The notes: generated by a model not told the origin, from the sequence alone. A DNA stretch of 64,000 nt from Bacillota bacterium (GCA_021324255.1 JAJPJL010000037.1:1-64000); one strand, 5' to 3'; shown: positions 18,807 to 29,656, counted from the stretch's first letter. Translations and numbers: made by a program.

Positions 18807-20393
18807 ATGACGAAGCTCTTACCCGAACAGCAGACCGCCCTGGCGTGGACAGCGGAGCATCAACCGCGGCTGTCGCGCTTCTGTGAAGAGATCTGGCACT
18901 ATGCGGAGCCGGCCTGGCGGGAGTACAGGTCGGCCGCGGCGTACTGCGAGCTCCTCGAGGCGGAAGGATTTCGGGTCGAGGCGGGCACGGGCGGGATGCC
19001 GACGGCGTTCCTCGCGACATTCGGCGACGGCCCGCCCGTCCTCGGCTCCTACGCGGAGTACGACGCGGTGCCGGAGAATTCGCAGCAGCCCGTTCCCCGC
19101 CCCGCTCCGCGGGAGGGCCTGCACCCGTACGCGGCCGGACATACGGATCCCCACTCCGCGCTCGGCGTGGCGGCCCTCACGGGCGTGCTCGCGGCCAGGG
19201 CGGCGATGCAGCGGCACGGCCTGCGCGGGACGCTCCGCTTCTTTGGCGAGCCCGCCGAGAAGGTCTGCGGATCCAAGCCGGTCCATGCGGCCAAGGGCTA
19301 CTACGACGGCGCCGACGCCTACATTGCCTACCATCCCAACCCGTACAACACCGTCGCGTGGGAGACGCAGTGCGGCGCCTATTGGAGCGCGCAGTACGTG
19401 TTTGAGTGCGCGGACCCGGAGACGTGGATCGATCAGACGCTGCTGCCGTACCGCCACTCGCACGCCGCCGCCCGGTGTCCCGGCGCCCTGGACGCGGCGT
19501 GCCTCATGTATACGATGACCAAGTATCTCAAGGAGGCCATGTTTCCCCACACGGGAACGTGGACGCTCAACGAGTTCATGATGGTGGGCGGGCAGTGCAC
19601 GTCCGACAACCTCCCGCCGCGGTACGCGGCGATCCAGTATGCGTGGCGGTCGCCGAGCCTCGGCATCCAGGAGCAGGTGGCGCGGGTGCTCGAGGCCAAC
19701 GCGGCGCACGCCGCGGCGGCAACGCATTGCCGTCACCGCGTGCGTTGGATCACCCGGACGCGCGTGGGGCTCCCCAACCGCGCGCTGGCGGAGATCGTCT
19801 ACCGCAACCTCGAGCTGGTCGGGCCGCCGGCGTGGGGCGAGGATGCGCGCCGGTTTGGGCGCGCGATCCAGCAGTCCTTGGGTGTCGTCCCGATGGACGA
19901 TCCGTTTGTGGAAACGTGCCAGCGCCTCACCCCGCCCGCCGAGTACGAGGCCAGGCTCCGCGAGGCGCTTCCCGGCTGGCAGACGCACTTCACCTCGGAC
20001 GATTACGTCGAGTACACGTGGCACGCGCCGACTGCGCGGTTGTTCACGGGCCGGCCCCGCCTGCGGCCGCCGCGGCCGGGCTACGAATACCCGGCGTGGG
20101 CCGCGAACGCGCTCGGCGGGGTCCCGGCGTGCATCGACCCGATGACGTTTACGGCCGGACGAACGATCGCGGCCAGCCTGGTCGAGCTCCTCGTCGATCC
20201 CGGCCGCCTGGCAAAGGCGCGCGCGGAGTTCGAGGAACGCACCGGGGGCGGGGTCGCCGGCTCGCGCTGGGTCGCCCCGCTGCTGCCTCGGGAGTTCGTG
20301 GCGCCCGTGGATCTGCGGTGGCCGGAGTACGTGACGACGCCGCGGGGCGAGGAGTGGTGGATCCCCACGCCGCACCCGTCGTCGCCTCGGTGA
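18807..20393 (+). CDS. M20-family amidohydrolase (AbgB-like)
   Basis: FCEEIWHYAEPAWREYRSAAAYCELLEAEGFRVE, LGSYAEYDAVPENSQ, GTLRFFGEPAEKVCGSKPVHAAKGYYDGADAYIAYHP. Confidence 0.88.
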   Translation: MTKLLPEQQTALAWTAEHQPRLSRFCEEIWHYAEPAWREYRSAAAYCELLEAEGFRVEAGTGGMPTAFLATFGDGPPVLGSYAEYDAVPENSQQPVPRPAPREGLHPYAAGHTDPHSALGVAALTGVLAARAAMQRHGLRGTLRFFGEPAEKVCGSKPVHAAKGYYDGADAYIAYHPNPYNTVAWETQCGAYWSAQYVFECADPETWIDQTLLPYRHSHAAARCPGALDAACLMYTMTKYLKEAMFPHTGTWTLNEFMMVGGQCTSDNLPPRYAAIQYAWRSPSLGIQEQVARVLEANAAHAAAATHCRHRVRWITRTRVGLPNRALAEIVYRNLELVGPPAWGEDARRFGRAIQQSLGVVPMDDPFVETCQRLTPPAEYEARLREALPGWQTHFTSDDYVEYTWHAPTARLFTGRPRLRPPRPGYEYPAWAANALGGVPACIDPMTFTAGRTIAASLVELLVDPGRLAKARAEFEERTGGGVAGSRWVAPLLPREFVAPVDLRWPEYVTTPRGEEWWIPTPHPSSPR

Positions 20394-20654
20394 CACCTCG
20401 AAAACAGGACGGTCCGGCGGGGCCGCGACGCCACCGTGCCGGTCCGTTCACGCGCGCGGGCGGGAGCGCGGACCTGGCCGTTCCGCATGTTCGCGAGTCT
20501 CCTCTCGACGGTGTTGGATCGACGGACCACTCACCTCATTCCCCCGCGCCCCGCGCCTGTTCCCACACGCGCTCGGTGGTCGTGGCCGCGGTCGCCATGT
20601 CGCGGCTGTGTCGCCGCTGAGAATGCCGGCCGCCCTTTGGAGTATCATTGGGTT

Positions 20655-21581
20655 ATGTTGCCGCGGCGGATCCTCATGTTGTTCGTGGACGGCGTCGGCC
20701 TGGGGGAACGCGACCCCGCCACGAACCCATTCGTGCGCGCCGGTACGCCCGCGCTCCGCCGGCTCCTCGGCGGGCCGCTGGCGGGCCGCGAGGCCGTGCG
20801 CACCGACCTCGCCACGCTCGTGCCCCTCGACGCGCGGCTCGGTGTTCCCGGATTGCCGCAGAGCGCCACCGGGCAGACCGCCCTGCTGAGCGGGGAGAAC
20901 GCGGCGGCGCTGCTCGGCCGGCACCTCACCGCCTACCCGACGCCGTCGTTGCAGCGCCTGCTCGCCGTCCGCGGGCTCTTCGTGCGGCTCGGCGCCGCGG
21001 GCGTGCAGGCGGCCCTCGCCAACGCGTACACCGACGGGTACTTCGCCGCGGTGGCCCGGCGGCGGTTGCGTCACGGCGCAATCACCCTCAACGCCATGCA
21101 GGCCGGCGTCCGCCTTCGCGATCTCGCGGACCTCCGCGCCGGGCGGGCGGTGTACCACGACCTCACGAACGCGGGACTCCGCCGCCAAGGGCTCGAGATC
21201 GCGCTCGTGAGCCCGGAGGACGCGGGGCGCCGGCTTGCCGCCATCGCCCGCGCCGAGACCTTTACCGTGTTCGAGTTCTTTCAGACGGACCTCGCGGCGC
21301 ACGGTCGCGCGGGCGAGCCGATCGAGGTGATCGAGCGGTACGATCGGATGCTCGGCGCCGCGCTGGACGCCCTCGACCTCGGTGAGACGCTCGTGGTGAT
21401 GACGAGCGACCACGGCAATCTCGAGGACGGCCGCACCACCGCCCACACGCTCAACCCGGTGCCCGCGCTGCTCGTCGGCGCCGGCCGCGACGTCCTGGCG
21501 TCGCGGCTCGGCGCCATCACCGACGTCGTTCCCGCGTGCCTGGATCTCTGGTCCGCGCCGGCGCCGGTGCCCTCGGCATGA
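20655..21581 (+). CDS. Alkaline-phosphatase-superfamily metalloenzyme
   Basis: MLFVDGVGLGERDPATNPF...LPQSATGQTALLSGENAA...VMTSDHGNLED metal ligands. Confidence 0.85.
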   Translation: MLPRRILMLFVDGVGLGERDPATNPFVRAGTPALRRLLGGPLAGREAVRTDLATLVPLDARLGVPGLPQSATGQTALLSGENAAALLGRHLTAYPTPSLQRLLAVRGLFVRLGAAGVQAALANAYTDGYFAAVARRRLRHGAITLNAMQAGVRLRDLADLRAGRAVYHDLTNAGLRRQGLEIALVSPEDAGRRLAAIARAETFTVFEFFQTDLAAHGRAGEPIEVIERYDRMLGAALDALDLGETLVVMTSDHGNLEDGRTTAHTLNPVPALLVGAGRDVLASRLGAITDVVPACLDLWSAPAPVPSA

Positions 21582-23962
21582 CCCCGCGGGCGCTGCGCGT
21601 GCTGGGGTGGCCCGCCGTGCAGGAGCGGTTGGCGGCGGCCTGCGCGTCGGCGATGGGGCGCGAGCGGGCGCTCGCGCTCGCGCCCGTGCCGTGGGTGGAC
21701 GAGGTGGAGCGGCGCCAGCGGGAGACGTCCGAAGCGCGGCTGCTCTTGGAGCAGGCGGGCGGGCTGCCGGTGCGCGGGGCCCGCGACATCCGTGCGACGG
21801 CGCATCGGGCGCGGATCGGCGGCGTGCTCGGCCCGCGCGAGTTGCTCGACATCCGGGACACGCTCGCCGTCGCCCGCACGCTCAGGGGATTTGTGGTTTC
21901 GCGGCGCGACGGCGCGCCGGTGCTCGCCGAGATCGCGGAGCGCATCCAGGTCTTCACCGACCTCGAGGCCGAGATCGCGGGGGCGCTCAACGACGAGGGC
22001 GTGGTGGTGGATGGGGCGAGCCCCGAGCTGGCCCGGATCCGCCGGGAACGGCGGACGGGCGAGGCGCGCCTTCGAGAGCGCATGGAGCAGGTCTTGCGGA
22101 CACCGGCCCTCGCGCGTATGCTCCAGGAACCGCTCGTGACGATCCGCAACGAGCGCTACGTCGTGCCCGTGCGCGCGGAAGTTCGCGAGCAGTTCCCCGG
22201 CGTGGCGCATGACCAGTCCGCCAGCGGCATGACGGTCTTCATGGAACCGCTCGCGGCCGTGCCGCTCGGCAACCGCCTCCGCGAGCTCGCGGCCGCCGAA
22301 CAGCAGGAGATCGCCCGGATCCTCGCGGCGCTGAGCGCCGCGGTCGGCGCGGCCGGCGAGCAGATCGGAGAGACCCTGGCGCGGGTCGCCGACCTTGATC
22401 TCGCCGCGGCGAAGGCGCAGGTGAGCGCGGCCATGGCGGCCGCCTCGCCCCGGCTGAACGCGGAGGGGCGCCTCGATCTGCGCGAGGCCAGACACCCCCT
22501 GCTGACGGGCGCCGTCGTGCCGATCGACGTCCGGCTGGGCGGCGCGTTCCGGACGCTCGTGATCACCGGCCCCAACACGGGCGGCAAGACGGTCACGCTG
22601 CGCACGCTCGGGCTGCTGACGCTCATGGCGCAGGCCGGCCTGCACATCCCCGCGGCGGCCGGCAGCGACCTCGCGGTGTTCCCGCAGGTCTTCGCCGACA
22701 TCGGCGACGAGCAGAGCGTGGAGCAAAATCTCTCAACGTTCTCGTCGCACCTGGTCGCGATCGTGGAGATCCTCACCGCCCTCGCGAAGGAGCCCGCGGG
22801 CGCCGCGCGCGCGCTCGTGTTGCTCGATGAAATCGGCGCCGGCACGGATCCCGCCGAAGGCGCCGCGCTGGCGCGCGCCCTCATCGAGGCGCTGCACGAC
22901 GCCGGCGTGTGTACGGCGGTGACGACGCACTATAACGAGCTCAAGTCGCTGGCGTTCACGCACGAGGGCGTGGAAAACGCCTCCGTCGAGTTCGACGAGG
23001 AAACGCTCCGGCCCACGTACCGCCTGCTCATCGGCACACCGGGCCGCAGCAACGCGCTGGCCATCGCCGCACGCCTGGGCCTCGCGGCGGCGATCATCGA
23101 CCGCGCCCGGCAGTATCTCGCGCCGCACGCGGCGGACCTGACGCAGGTGATCCGCCGGGTGGAGGAGGAACGGGACCGCCTCGCCGGTGAGCGTGAGGCC
23201 GTCGCCCGCGAACGCGCCTCACTCCGCCAGGCCGCGGCCGCCGCGCACGCCGAGACCGAGCGGCTTGCCGCCGACCGCGGGCGCGCGCTGGAACGGTTCC
23301 GGGACGAGCTCGCCGCGCTGCAGCGGCGGGCGCGGGCGGAGCTCGACCGCCTGCTTGCGACGCGCCCCTCCGCGCCGGCCCCGGATGCGGCCGCGCGGGT
23401 GCGCGCGTACCTGCGGGACGTCCGGGACGTCTCCCAGCGGTACGCCGCCGAGACACGCCCGGCTGCCCCCGGCGCGCCCCCGGCCGAGGTTCGACCCGGG
23501 GACGCCGTGGTGGTGGCATCGCTCGGTCAGCGGGGTGTGGTTCAGGCATCCCCCGACGCCCGCGGGGACGTGGAAGTGCAGGTCGGTCCGCTCAAGATGC
23601 GCGTGCCGAAGGACGAGCTCCGGCTCGACGCAGCGGGCGGCGAACCCCGGGGACCGCTCCGCGTCGCGGGCGCCGCGATCGAACCCGGCGGCGTCACGGC
23701 CAGGACGTCCTCCGTGCCGGTGTCGCTGCACTTGCGGGGGAAACGAGCAGAGGAGGCGCTCGCGGAGCTCGACAAGTATCTGGATGATGCCGCGCTCGCC
23801 GGCCTGCCCCGCGTGGTCGTGGTGCACGGCAAAGGCACGGGGACACTCCGCCGCGCGGTCCACGAATACCTGGCCCACCATCCCGGGGTGGCGTCGTTTC
23901 GCCTCGCGCCGGACGCGGAGGGCGGATCGGGAGCCACGATCGTGGACCTCGCGGAGCCATAG
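21578..23962 (+). CDS. mutS2: Endonuclease MutS2
   Basis: Walker A ITGPNTGGKTVTLRTLGLL, LVLLDEIGAGTDPAEGAALARALIE, C-terminal Smr domain VVVHGKGTGTLRRAVHEYL. Confidence 0.96.
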   Translation: MTPRALRVLGWPAVQERLAAACASAMGRERALALAPVPWVDEVERRQRETSEARLLLEQAGGLPVRGARDIRATAHRARIGGVLGPRELLDIRDTLAVARTLRGFVVSRRDGAPVLAEIAERIQVFTDLEAEIAGALNDEGVVVDGASPELARIRRERRTGEARLRERMEQVLRTPALARMLQEPLVTIRNERYVVPVRAEVREQFPGVAHDQSASGMTVFMEPLAAVPLGNRLRELAAAEQQEIARILAALSAAVGAAGEQIGETLARVADLDLAAAKAQVSAAMAAASPRLNAEGRLDLREARHPLLTGAVVPIDVRLGGAFRTLVITGPNTGGKTVTLRTLGLLTLMAQAGLHIPAAAGSDLAVFPQVFADIGDEQSVEQNLSTFSSHLVAIVEILTALAKEPAGAARALVLLDEIGAGTDPAEGAALARALIEALHDAGVCTAVTTHYNELKSLAFTHEGVENASVEFDEETLRPTYRLLIGTPGRSNALAIAARLGLAAAIIDRARQYLAPHAADLTQVIRRVEEERDRLAGEREAVARERASLRQAAAAAHAETERLAADRGRALERFRDELAALQRRARAELDRLLATRPSAPAPDAAARVRAYLRDVRDVSQRYAAETRPAAPGAPPAEVRPGDAVVVASLGQRGVVQASPDARGDVEVQVGPLKMRVPKDELRLDAAGGEPRGPLRVAGAAIEPGGVTARTSSVPVSLHLRGKRAEEALAELDKYLDDAALAGLPRVVVVHGKGTGTLRRAVHEYLAHHPGVASFRLAPDAEGGSGATIVDLAEP

Positions 23963-23971
23963 TCGACGCCG

Positions 23972-24922
23972 ATGGAGGCACGGTCGACGCACCGGCACAC
24001 GGGACACGGAACCGAACGATCGCGGTCCATCCGCGCGCTCGGCCTCGCGCTGGCCGTGACGCTCGCGCTGATGCTGGTGGAGGCGGTGGGCGGATGGGTC
24101 ACGGGCAGCCTGGCCTTGCTCGCGGATGCCGGCCACTTGCTCGCCGACGTCGGCGCGCTCGCGCTCGGGGCGGCGGGAAGCTGGCTGGCGCTCCGGCCCG
24201 CCACGGCGCAGATGTCGTACGGCTACCGCCGCGCCGAGATCCTCGCGGCGGTGACAAACGGCGTGGCCCTGTGGGCCATCGCCGGAGCGATCGTGTACGA
24301 AGCGATCCGCCGCCTCGAGGCGCCGCACCACGTGCTCGCCCCCGGGATGCTCGCCGTCGCGGTGGTTGGCCTCGCCGGCAATCTCGCGAGCACCATGCTG
24401 CTGGCCCCGACCGGCGGCGAGAATCTCAACGCGCGCGCGGCGTTCATCCACGTGCTCGCGGATGCGGGGGCGGCGGTCGGCACGATCGCGGCGAGCCTGG
24501 TCATCCTCGCGACCGGGTGGACCGGCGCCGACACCCTCGTGAGCTTCGGCATCGCGGCCTTGCTCGTCGCGAGCTCGTGGCCCTTGATCAAGGAAGGGCT
24601 GGAGATCCTGATGGAGGGCACGCCCCGGGGAATCTCGCTCGCCGCGGTGGAGTCCGCGATGCGCGGCGTCCCGGGCGTCGTGGACGTGCACGACCTCCAC
24701 GTGTGGTCGCTCACCGCGGGCGTCCCCGCGCTGAGCGGGCACGTGCGGATTCACGACGCCGCGGAAGGCCAGCGCATCCTCGTCGCGCTGTGTAGCCGCC
24801 TCCACGAGCAATTCGGCGTCAACCACACCACGCTCCAACTGGAGAGCGAGGCGCTCGACGCGCGCTGGCACGCCGCCTGCGAGAGCGACGGGCTCTACCG
24901 CGTGGACGGCGGCGCGCGGTGA
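23972..24922 (+). CDS. Cation diffusion facilitator family transporter
   Basis: GSLALLADAGHLLADVGALALGAAGSWLALRPATAQMSYGYRRAEILAAVTNGV; HDLHVWSLTAGVPALSGHV. Confidence 0.96.
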   Translation: MEARSTHRHTGHGTERSRSIRALGLALAVTLALMLVEAVGGWVTGSLALLADAGHLLADVGALALGAAGSWLALRPATAQMSYGYRRAEILAAVTNGVALWAIAGAIVYEAIRRLEAPHHVLAPGMLAVAVVGLAGNLASTMLLAPTGGENLNARAAFIHVLADAGAAVGTIAASLVILATGWTGADTLVSFGIAALLVASSWPLIKEGLEILMEGTPRGISLAAVESAMRGVPGVVDVHDLHVWSLTAGVPALSGHVRIHDAAEGQRILVALCSRLHEQFGVNHTTLQLESEALDARWHAACESDGLYRVDGGAR

Positions 24923-24982
24923 CCCGGCGGGCGGCACCGCGCGCGTCGCGACCGTCCGCGGCGCGATGATATAATCACCGGC

Positions 24983-26341
24983 ATGACGACGCTCAGCCCG
25001 CATCAGCAGCTCGAGCAGCTGCGCCGCGGCACGGTCGAGATCATCACCGAGAGCGCCCTGCTCGAGAAGCTCGAGCAGGGCCGGCCGTTACGCGTCAAGC
25101 TCGGCCTCGATCCCACGGCGCCCGACATCCACATCGGCAACGCCGTGGTGCTGCACAAGCTCCGGCAGTTTCAGGACCTCGGGCACGAAGCGATCCTCGT
25201 CATCGGCGACTTCACGGGGTTGATCGGAGACCCGTCCGGGAAGTCCGAGACCCGGCCGGCCCTCTCCCCCGACGAGGTGCAACGCAACGCGGCGACGTAC
25301 CGCGACCAATATAGCTTGATCCTCGACCCGGCGCGGACGCGCGTCGTCTTCAATAGCGAGTGGCTGCGGCCGTTGACGTTCTATGACGTGATCCGGCTGG
25401 CCAGCCGCGCCACCGTGCACCGGCTCCTCGAGCGGGACGACTTCGCGAAGCGGTTCCGGGAGCATCTGCCGATTCACCTGCACGAGCTCCTCTACCCGCT
25501 CTGCCAGGCGTACGACTCCGTGGCGATTCGGGCCGACGTCGAACTCGGGGGCACCGACCAGAAGTTCAACAACCTCATGGGCCGGGAGCTGCAGCGCGAG
25601 CTCGGCCAGGATCCCCAGGTCGTCGTGCTGACGCCGCTGCTCCCCGGGCTCGACGGCGTCCAGAAGATGAGCAAGAGCCTCGGCAACGCGATCGGGATCA
25701 CGGAGCCGGCGGGGGCCATGTACGGCAAGGTGATGTCGCTCGCGGACAGCCTGATGATCCCCTACTTCGAGTACTGCACGCTGGTGCCGCTCGACGAGAT
25801 CCGCGCGATGGAGCAGGCGCTGCGCGCCGGCGACCTCCACCCGCGCGACGCGAAGCAGCGGCTCGCGAACGCGATCACGGCGCGGTACCATGGGGACGCC
25901 GCCGCGCGCGTGGCGGCGGACGAATTCACCCGCGTGTTCAGGGAGCGCGAGCTTCCCGCGAGCGTCCCGGCGCGGGTGCTGTCGCGCGACACGCTCAGGA
26001 GCAAGGGGGCGCTGGACGAGCCCAACTGGGTGCGGCTGGAACCGCTCCTGGTGGAGCTCGGGTTTGCCGCCTCCAACAGCGATGCCCGCCGGTTGATCCG
26101 GCAAGGCGGCGTCGGGCTGCAGCCCCCCGCGCACGGGGACGGCGGCGCCGAGCAGCCCCTTCGCCTCCCGCATGACGCCTCGCGCCTCATCAGCCTCGGC
26201 GTGCTCGAGGATCTCGGCAAGGGAGGGTTTCGAGTCTGCGTCCCGGACGCCGGTCCCGGCGGACCGCCCCCGGCCGAGCGCAGCGGCCTCCTGGTCCGGG
26301 TCGGCCGCCGGCAGATCGCCCGCGTCTGGCTCGGCGCGTGA
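24983..26341 (+). CDS. tyrS: Tyrosyl-tRNA synthetase
   Basis: LGLDPTAPDIHIGNAVVLHKLRQFQDLGH (HIGH-like), LDGVQKMSKSLGNAI (KMSKS), C-terminal S4-like region. Confidence 0.96.
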   Translation: MTTLSPHQQLEQLRRGTVEIITESALLEKLEQGRPLRVKLGLDPTAPDIHIGNAVVLHKLRQFQDLGHEAILVIGDFTGLIGDPSGKSETRPALSPDEVQRNAATYRDQYSLILDPARTRVVFNSEWLRPLTFYDVIRLASRATVHRLLERDDFAKRFREHLPIHLHELLYPLCQAYDSVAIRADVELGGTDQKFNNLMGRELQRELGQDPQVVVLTPLLPGLDGVQKMSKSLGNAIGITEPAGAMYGKVMSLADSLMIPYFEYCTLVPLDEIRAMEQALRAGDLHPRDAKQRLANAITARYHGDAAARVAADEFTRVFRERELPASVPARVLSRDTLRSKGALDEPNWVRLEPLLVELGFAASNSDARRLIRQGGVGLQPPAHGDGGAEQPLRLPHDASRLISLGVLEDLGKGGFRVCVPDAGPGGPPPAERSGLLVRVGRRQIARVWLGA

Positions 26342-27966
26342 GCTCGACCGCGCCCGCGGTGCGCGGCGCCCGCGCCGGCAGCAGCGCGCCGGAGCGGTGC
26401 GCGGCCGAATCGAGCGCGCGCGCGCCATGGGAAGGTGTGCATTTGCCCGCGGGCGCGTACGCGTGGGGCCTGACGGCCAGCGCCGCGCTCGGCGCCCTTC
26501 TCCGTGCGGCCCACATCACGCGCCCCTTCAACAGGCTCATGGCCTGGAACGAGGGGCATTACGCGATGATCGCGCTCAATTTCGACCGCTACGGGCTGTG
26601 GAGCCAGCACAACGAACTCGGCATCGACCGCACGTTTTCGCCGGGGGTGCCGTGGCTCATCTGGGCGTCGTTCCGGCTGTTCGGTCCGGTGGAATGGGCG
26701 GCGCGGCTTCCGATCGTCCTGAGCGGGGTTGCGGCGATCGTCCTCCTCGGCATTGTTGTCCGCCGTGTGACACGGAGCGAACAGATCGCCGTCATCGCCG
26801 CCGCCTGCGCGGCCGTGGCGCCGGGGCTCGTGTACTTTGCCCAGAACGTGCAACTCGATACCCCGAGCATCTGCTGCGCGCTCGCGGGGGCCGCGCTCAT
26901 GCTCCGGTACCGCGACGACCGCCGGGCCGGCGATCTCGCCGGCGCCGGGCTCTGCCTGCTGGTCGCCGTCTGGTTCAAGTTCACGGCGGCATTGCTCTAC
27001 CCCGTCTTCCTCCTGTTCTGGTGGCCGGCCCGTCCCACGCGTGCGGTGGCGGCGGCAGCAGCCGCGGCCGCGTTTGTTGGCCTCACCGCGCTGCCGAGCG
27101 CGGCGTGGATCGTCGCCAACTGGCTCGCGCACGAGCCCGGCGGCGAGTTCTTCCACCGCGACTGGACCGCCACGGGCGTGCTCAAGGCGCTGTCGGAGAT
27201 CCCGCTCGCCGTGGAAGCGCACTTGTTCGTGCCGCTGTTTCTCTGCCTCCTCGCCGGCCTTGGGACCGTGGTTCGATGGCGGTCTCGATTCCGCTGGTTG
27301 GGGGTCTGGTGCGCGCCGTGGCTCGTGCCGTACGTGATCGCGCCGTGGGACAGCCTCGTCAATCGCTACTACGACCTGCCGATCGCCTACGTCTGCGTCG
27401 TGCCGGCGGCGCTGGCGCTGTGGCGAACGCGCCTTTCCCGGCCGCCCGGGCGGGCGTCACTGCCGCGCGTGACGTGGGCCGCGCTGACGGTGGTGGTCGG
27501 GCTCACGGCGGCGTACGATCTGTGGGATCCCACGACGGACCGTATCGCGCGGGCGACGACGCCGCACGCGGCGCCGATCGATCCCGCGCCGTTCTACTCG
27601 GCGCGCCTGGTGTCGAGGCTCCCCCCCGGCCGCACCATCGTGGACACGCCGCAGACGATGTTCTACGCGGGCGGGGATCCGCACTGGATCGACTACACGG
27701 GCGGCGACGTGCGTTGGAAGATCGACGGTGAACAGTACGACTACATCGTCCTGAACGACTACGGCCACGGCCAGGAGCCATACTACGCGATCGACGAGGC
27801 CCTGCGCGCCGACCTGGCGGCGCACGGGTACGTCCAGATCGGGCCCGCGTTGTGGGCGCAGGGCCGGACACGGATCGCCGACCTCGGCGGGTACCGCGAC
27901 CTCAACGTGCCATCGTGGGCGCCGCGCCCGGCGTGGGTGGCGCCATCGCCGCTTGCGCGGCGGTGA
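26338..27966 (+). CDS. ArnT-like/GT39-family membrane glycosyltransferase
   Basis: Multi-TM with WNEGHYAMIALNFDRYGLWSQHNE and FSPGVPWLIWASFRLFGPVEWAARLP; overlaps tyrS stop. Confidence 0.82.
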   Translation: MSSTAPAVRGARAGSSAPERCAAESSARAPWEGVHLPAGAYAWGLTASAALGALLRAAHITRPFNRLMAWNEGHYAMIALNFDRYGLWSQHNELGIDRTFSPGVPWLIWASFRLFGPVEWAARLPIVLSGVAAIVLLGIVVRRVTRSEQIAVIAAACAAVAPGLVYFAQNVQLDTPSICCALAGAALMLRYRDDRRAGDLAGAGLCLLVAVWFKFTAALLYPVFLLFWWPARPTRAVAAAAAAAAFVGLTALPSAAWIVANWLAHEPGGEFFHRDWTATGVLKALSEIPLAVEAHLFVPLFLCLLAGLGTVVRWRSRFRWLGVWCAPWLVPYVIAPWDSLVNRYYDLPIAYVCVVPAALALWRTRLSRPPGRASLPRVTWAALTVVVGLTAAYDLWDPTTDRIARATTPHAAPIDPAPFYSARLVSRLPPGRTIVDTPQTMFYAGGDPHWIDYTGGDVRWKIDGEQYDYIVLNDYGHGQEPYYAIDEALRADLAAHGYVQIGPALWAQGRTRIADLGGYRDLNVPSWAPRPAWVAPSPLARR

Positions 27967-28060
27967 TCGCGGAACGGAGGCAGCGGAGGCGTAGGAGCGT
28001 ACCTGTGTGTTGACGCTCGCTCCGCCCCTCCAGTATGATGACGGCGTCCGCAACGGGGAC

Positions 28061-28137
<77 letters not shown>

Positions 28138-28286
28138 CATTGTTCAGATTCTGAACGGCGATTCACCGGGGCGCGCGGCTCTCGATCCGCAGTCTGTCAG
28201 CAACTACCGTGGCCTGCTCTTGCGCCCCAACTGCGGGATGGCGTACGCTGGCAGGGTTGCGTTGGCCTGTGGGAGGCATCGCTGCC

Positions 28287-28976
28287 GTGGACCGATGGCA
28301 CGATCCAGAATTCGCTCGGGCATGGGACCGCCGCGCGGAATTCGGCAATCCCGCACGGGAAGAGCATCTGAGCGTGATCACCGCGATCGTGAGGCGGATC
28401 TATCAGCCCGGTTGCGCCATTCTTGATCTCGGGGCAGGCTCCGGCCAGGTCGAGCAACGCATCATCCGAACCTGTCCACAGGCCCGCGTCGTCGCCGTTG
28501 ATGCCTCGCCGGCCATGCTCGACCTGGCGCGAGACCGGCTCCGTGGTGCGAACGGCCGCGTCGAGCTCGTTCATGGCGACATCAGTACCCCGTCGCGCCT
28601 CGTGGTACCCGAGCACGACTATCAGATCGCGCTCGCGGTCCAGGCCCTGCACCACATTACGGACGCAGCCAAGCGGGAATTGCTGGCGTGGCTCCACGCT
28701 CGTTTGATGCCGAACGGCATCGTGATTATCGCCGACCGCGTCCAGCTCGAACCCGCGCTCGGTACCGTGTACAAGGCCGCGTGGGAATGGGAGGAAGACC
28801 GCGCAAGCGCGAAGAGCGGCTGGGATGGGCAGGCCTTCCTCAGGCGCTTCGAGGCCAAGGGAGACCACACGGCCACGCTCGAGGATCACTACGCGGCGTT
28901 GCGTGCGGCGGGGTTCGTCGCCACGTGCCTGTATCTTCGTCTCCACCGAGTGCTGTTCGTCGCCTCGAAGCGCTGA
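28287..28976 (+). CDS. Class I SAM-dependent methyltransferase
   Basis: AILDLGAGSGQVEQRIIRTCPQARVVAVDASPAMLDLARDRL; GTG start with GGGAGG upstream. Confidence 0.88.
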   Translation: MDRWHDPEFARAWDRRAEFGNPAREEHLSVITAIVRRIYQPGCAILDLGAGSGQVEQRIIRTCPQARVVAVDASPAMLDLARDRLRGANGRVELVHGDISTPSRLVVPEHDYQIALAVQALHHITDAAKRELLAWLHARLMPNGIVIIADRVQLEPALGTVYKAAWEWEEDRASAKSGWDGQAFLRRFEAKGDHTATLEDHYAALRAAGFVATCLYLRLHRVLFVASKR

Positions 28977-29098
28977 GCCGGCGGTCGCCGCGGGGGGCGA
29001 GCGTTCGTACGGGGCACGAATGACCGGCGGGCCGCGCGACAATGGCCCACCCGTGCGCCGAGTCCTGCTCTGTCGTGGACCATACGGAAAGGGCCGGG

Positions 29099-29656
29099 CT
29101 AGCGGCTTCGTACAGCCAGCGCGATCGGCAGACGGTCGCGGATCATGGATGCGGCCGTCTTCTTGGGGCGGCCCGGCTTCCGCCGCGGCGTCCGGTCCCA
29201 CGCCTCAAGGAAATGCGTGAGCGACGTGCGGTCCCACACGGGGCCGGATGAGAGCCGGGCTAGCGGCGCCGGGAAATATTCGGTCTTGGCGAGCGCAGAG
29301 ACGCGCTGGCGCGATACCTTGAGTAAGCCCGCCACTTCCGTAACCCCGACGAGCTTGGGGATGGTCGATCGCTCGGCCTCGAGCGCGAACTCGATCTCCG
29401 TCATCACGGTGAGGCGCACGACATGAGCAGCATGCGGGACCGCAGCCTGCACGATGCGCCGTCCCCGTTCCGCCGCAGCGAGCATTGTCGGCGCCGTTAC
29501 CGGAATGCTCACGCCAGCGCGGTCCTTCTTTACACTGACGGCCGAGACGCCATAGGGCTCGAGGGCCGTCAACAGTGCCTCGCCATCGGCCTCGGTCCAC
29601 GATCCCGCTATCTCGATATCCACGATCCATGTCTTTCTCGCCATCGCCATCATCAC
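29099..29656 (-). CDS. HTH protein with N-terminal ferredoxin-like domain (putative antitoxin)
   Basis: KLVGVTEVAGLLKVSRQRVSALAKTEYFPAPLARLSSGPVWDRTSLTHFLEAW (AlpA/MerR-like HTH); starts 25 nt after the HicA-like stop. Confidence 0.7.
   Translation of the reverse strand: MMMAMARKTWIVDIEIAGSWTEADGEALLTALEPYGVSAVSVKKDRAGVSIPVTAPTMLAAAERGRRIVQAAVPHAAHVVRLTVMTEIEFALEAERSTIPKLVGVTEVAGLLKVSRQRVSALAKTEYFPAPLARLSSGPVWDRTSLTHFLEAWDRTPRRKPGRPKKTAASMIRDRLPIALAVRSR

Noticed and set aside
18819-20396. 525-aa minus-strand ORF
   Set aside because: Shadow of the M20 amidohydrolase on the plus strand.
24923-24982. T-box upstream of tyrS
   Set aside because: Intergenic is only 60 nt and lacks AGGGTGG-ACCGCG and stem I motifs.
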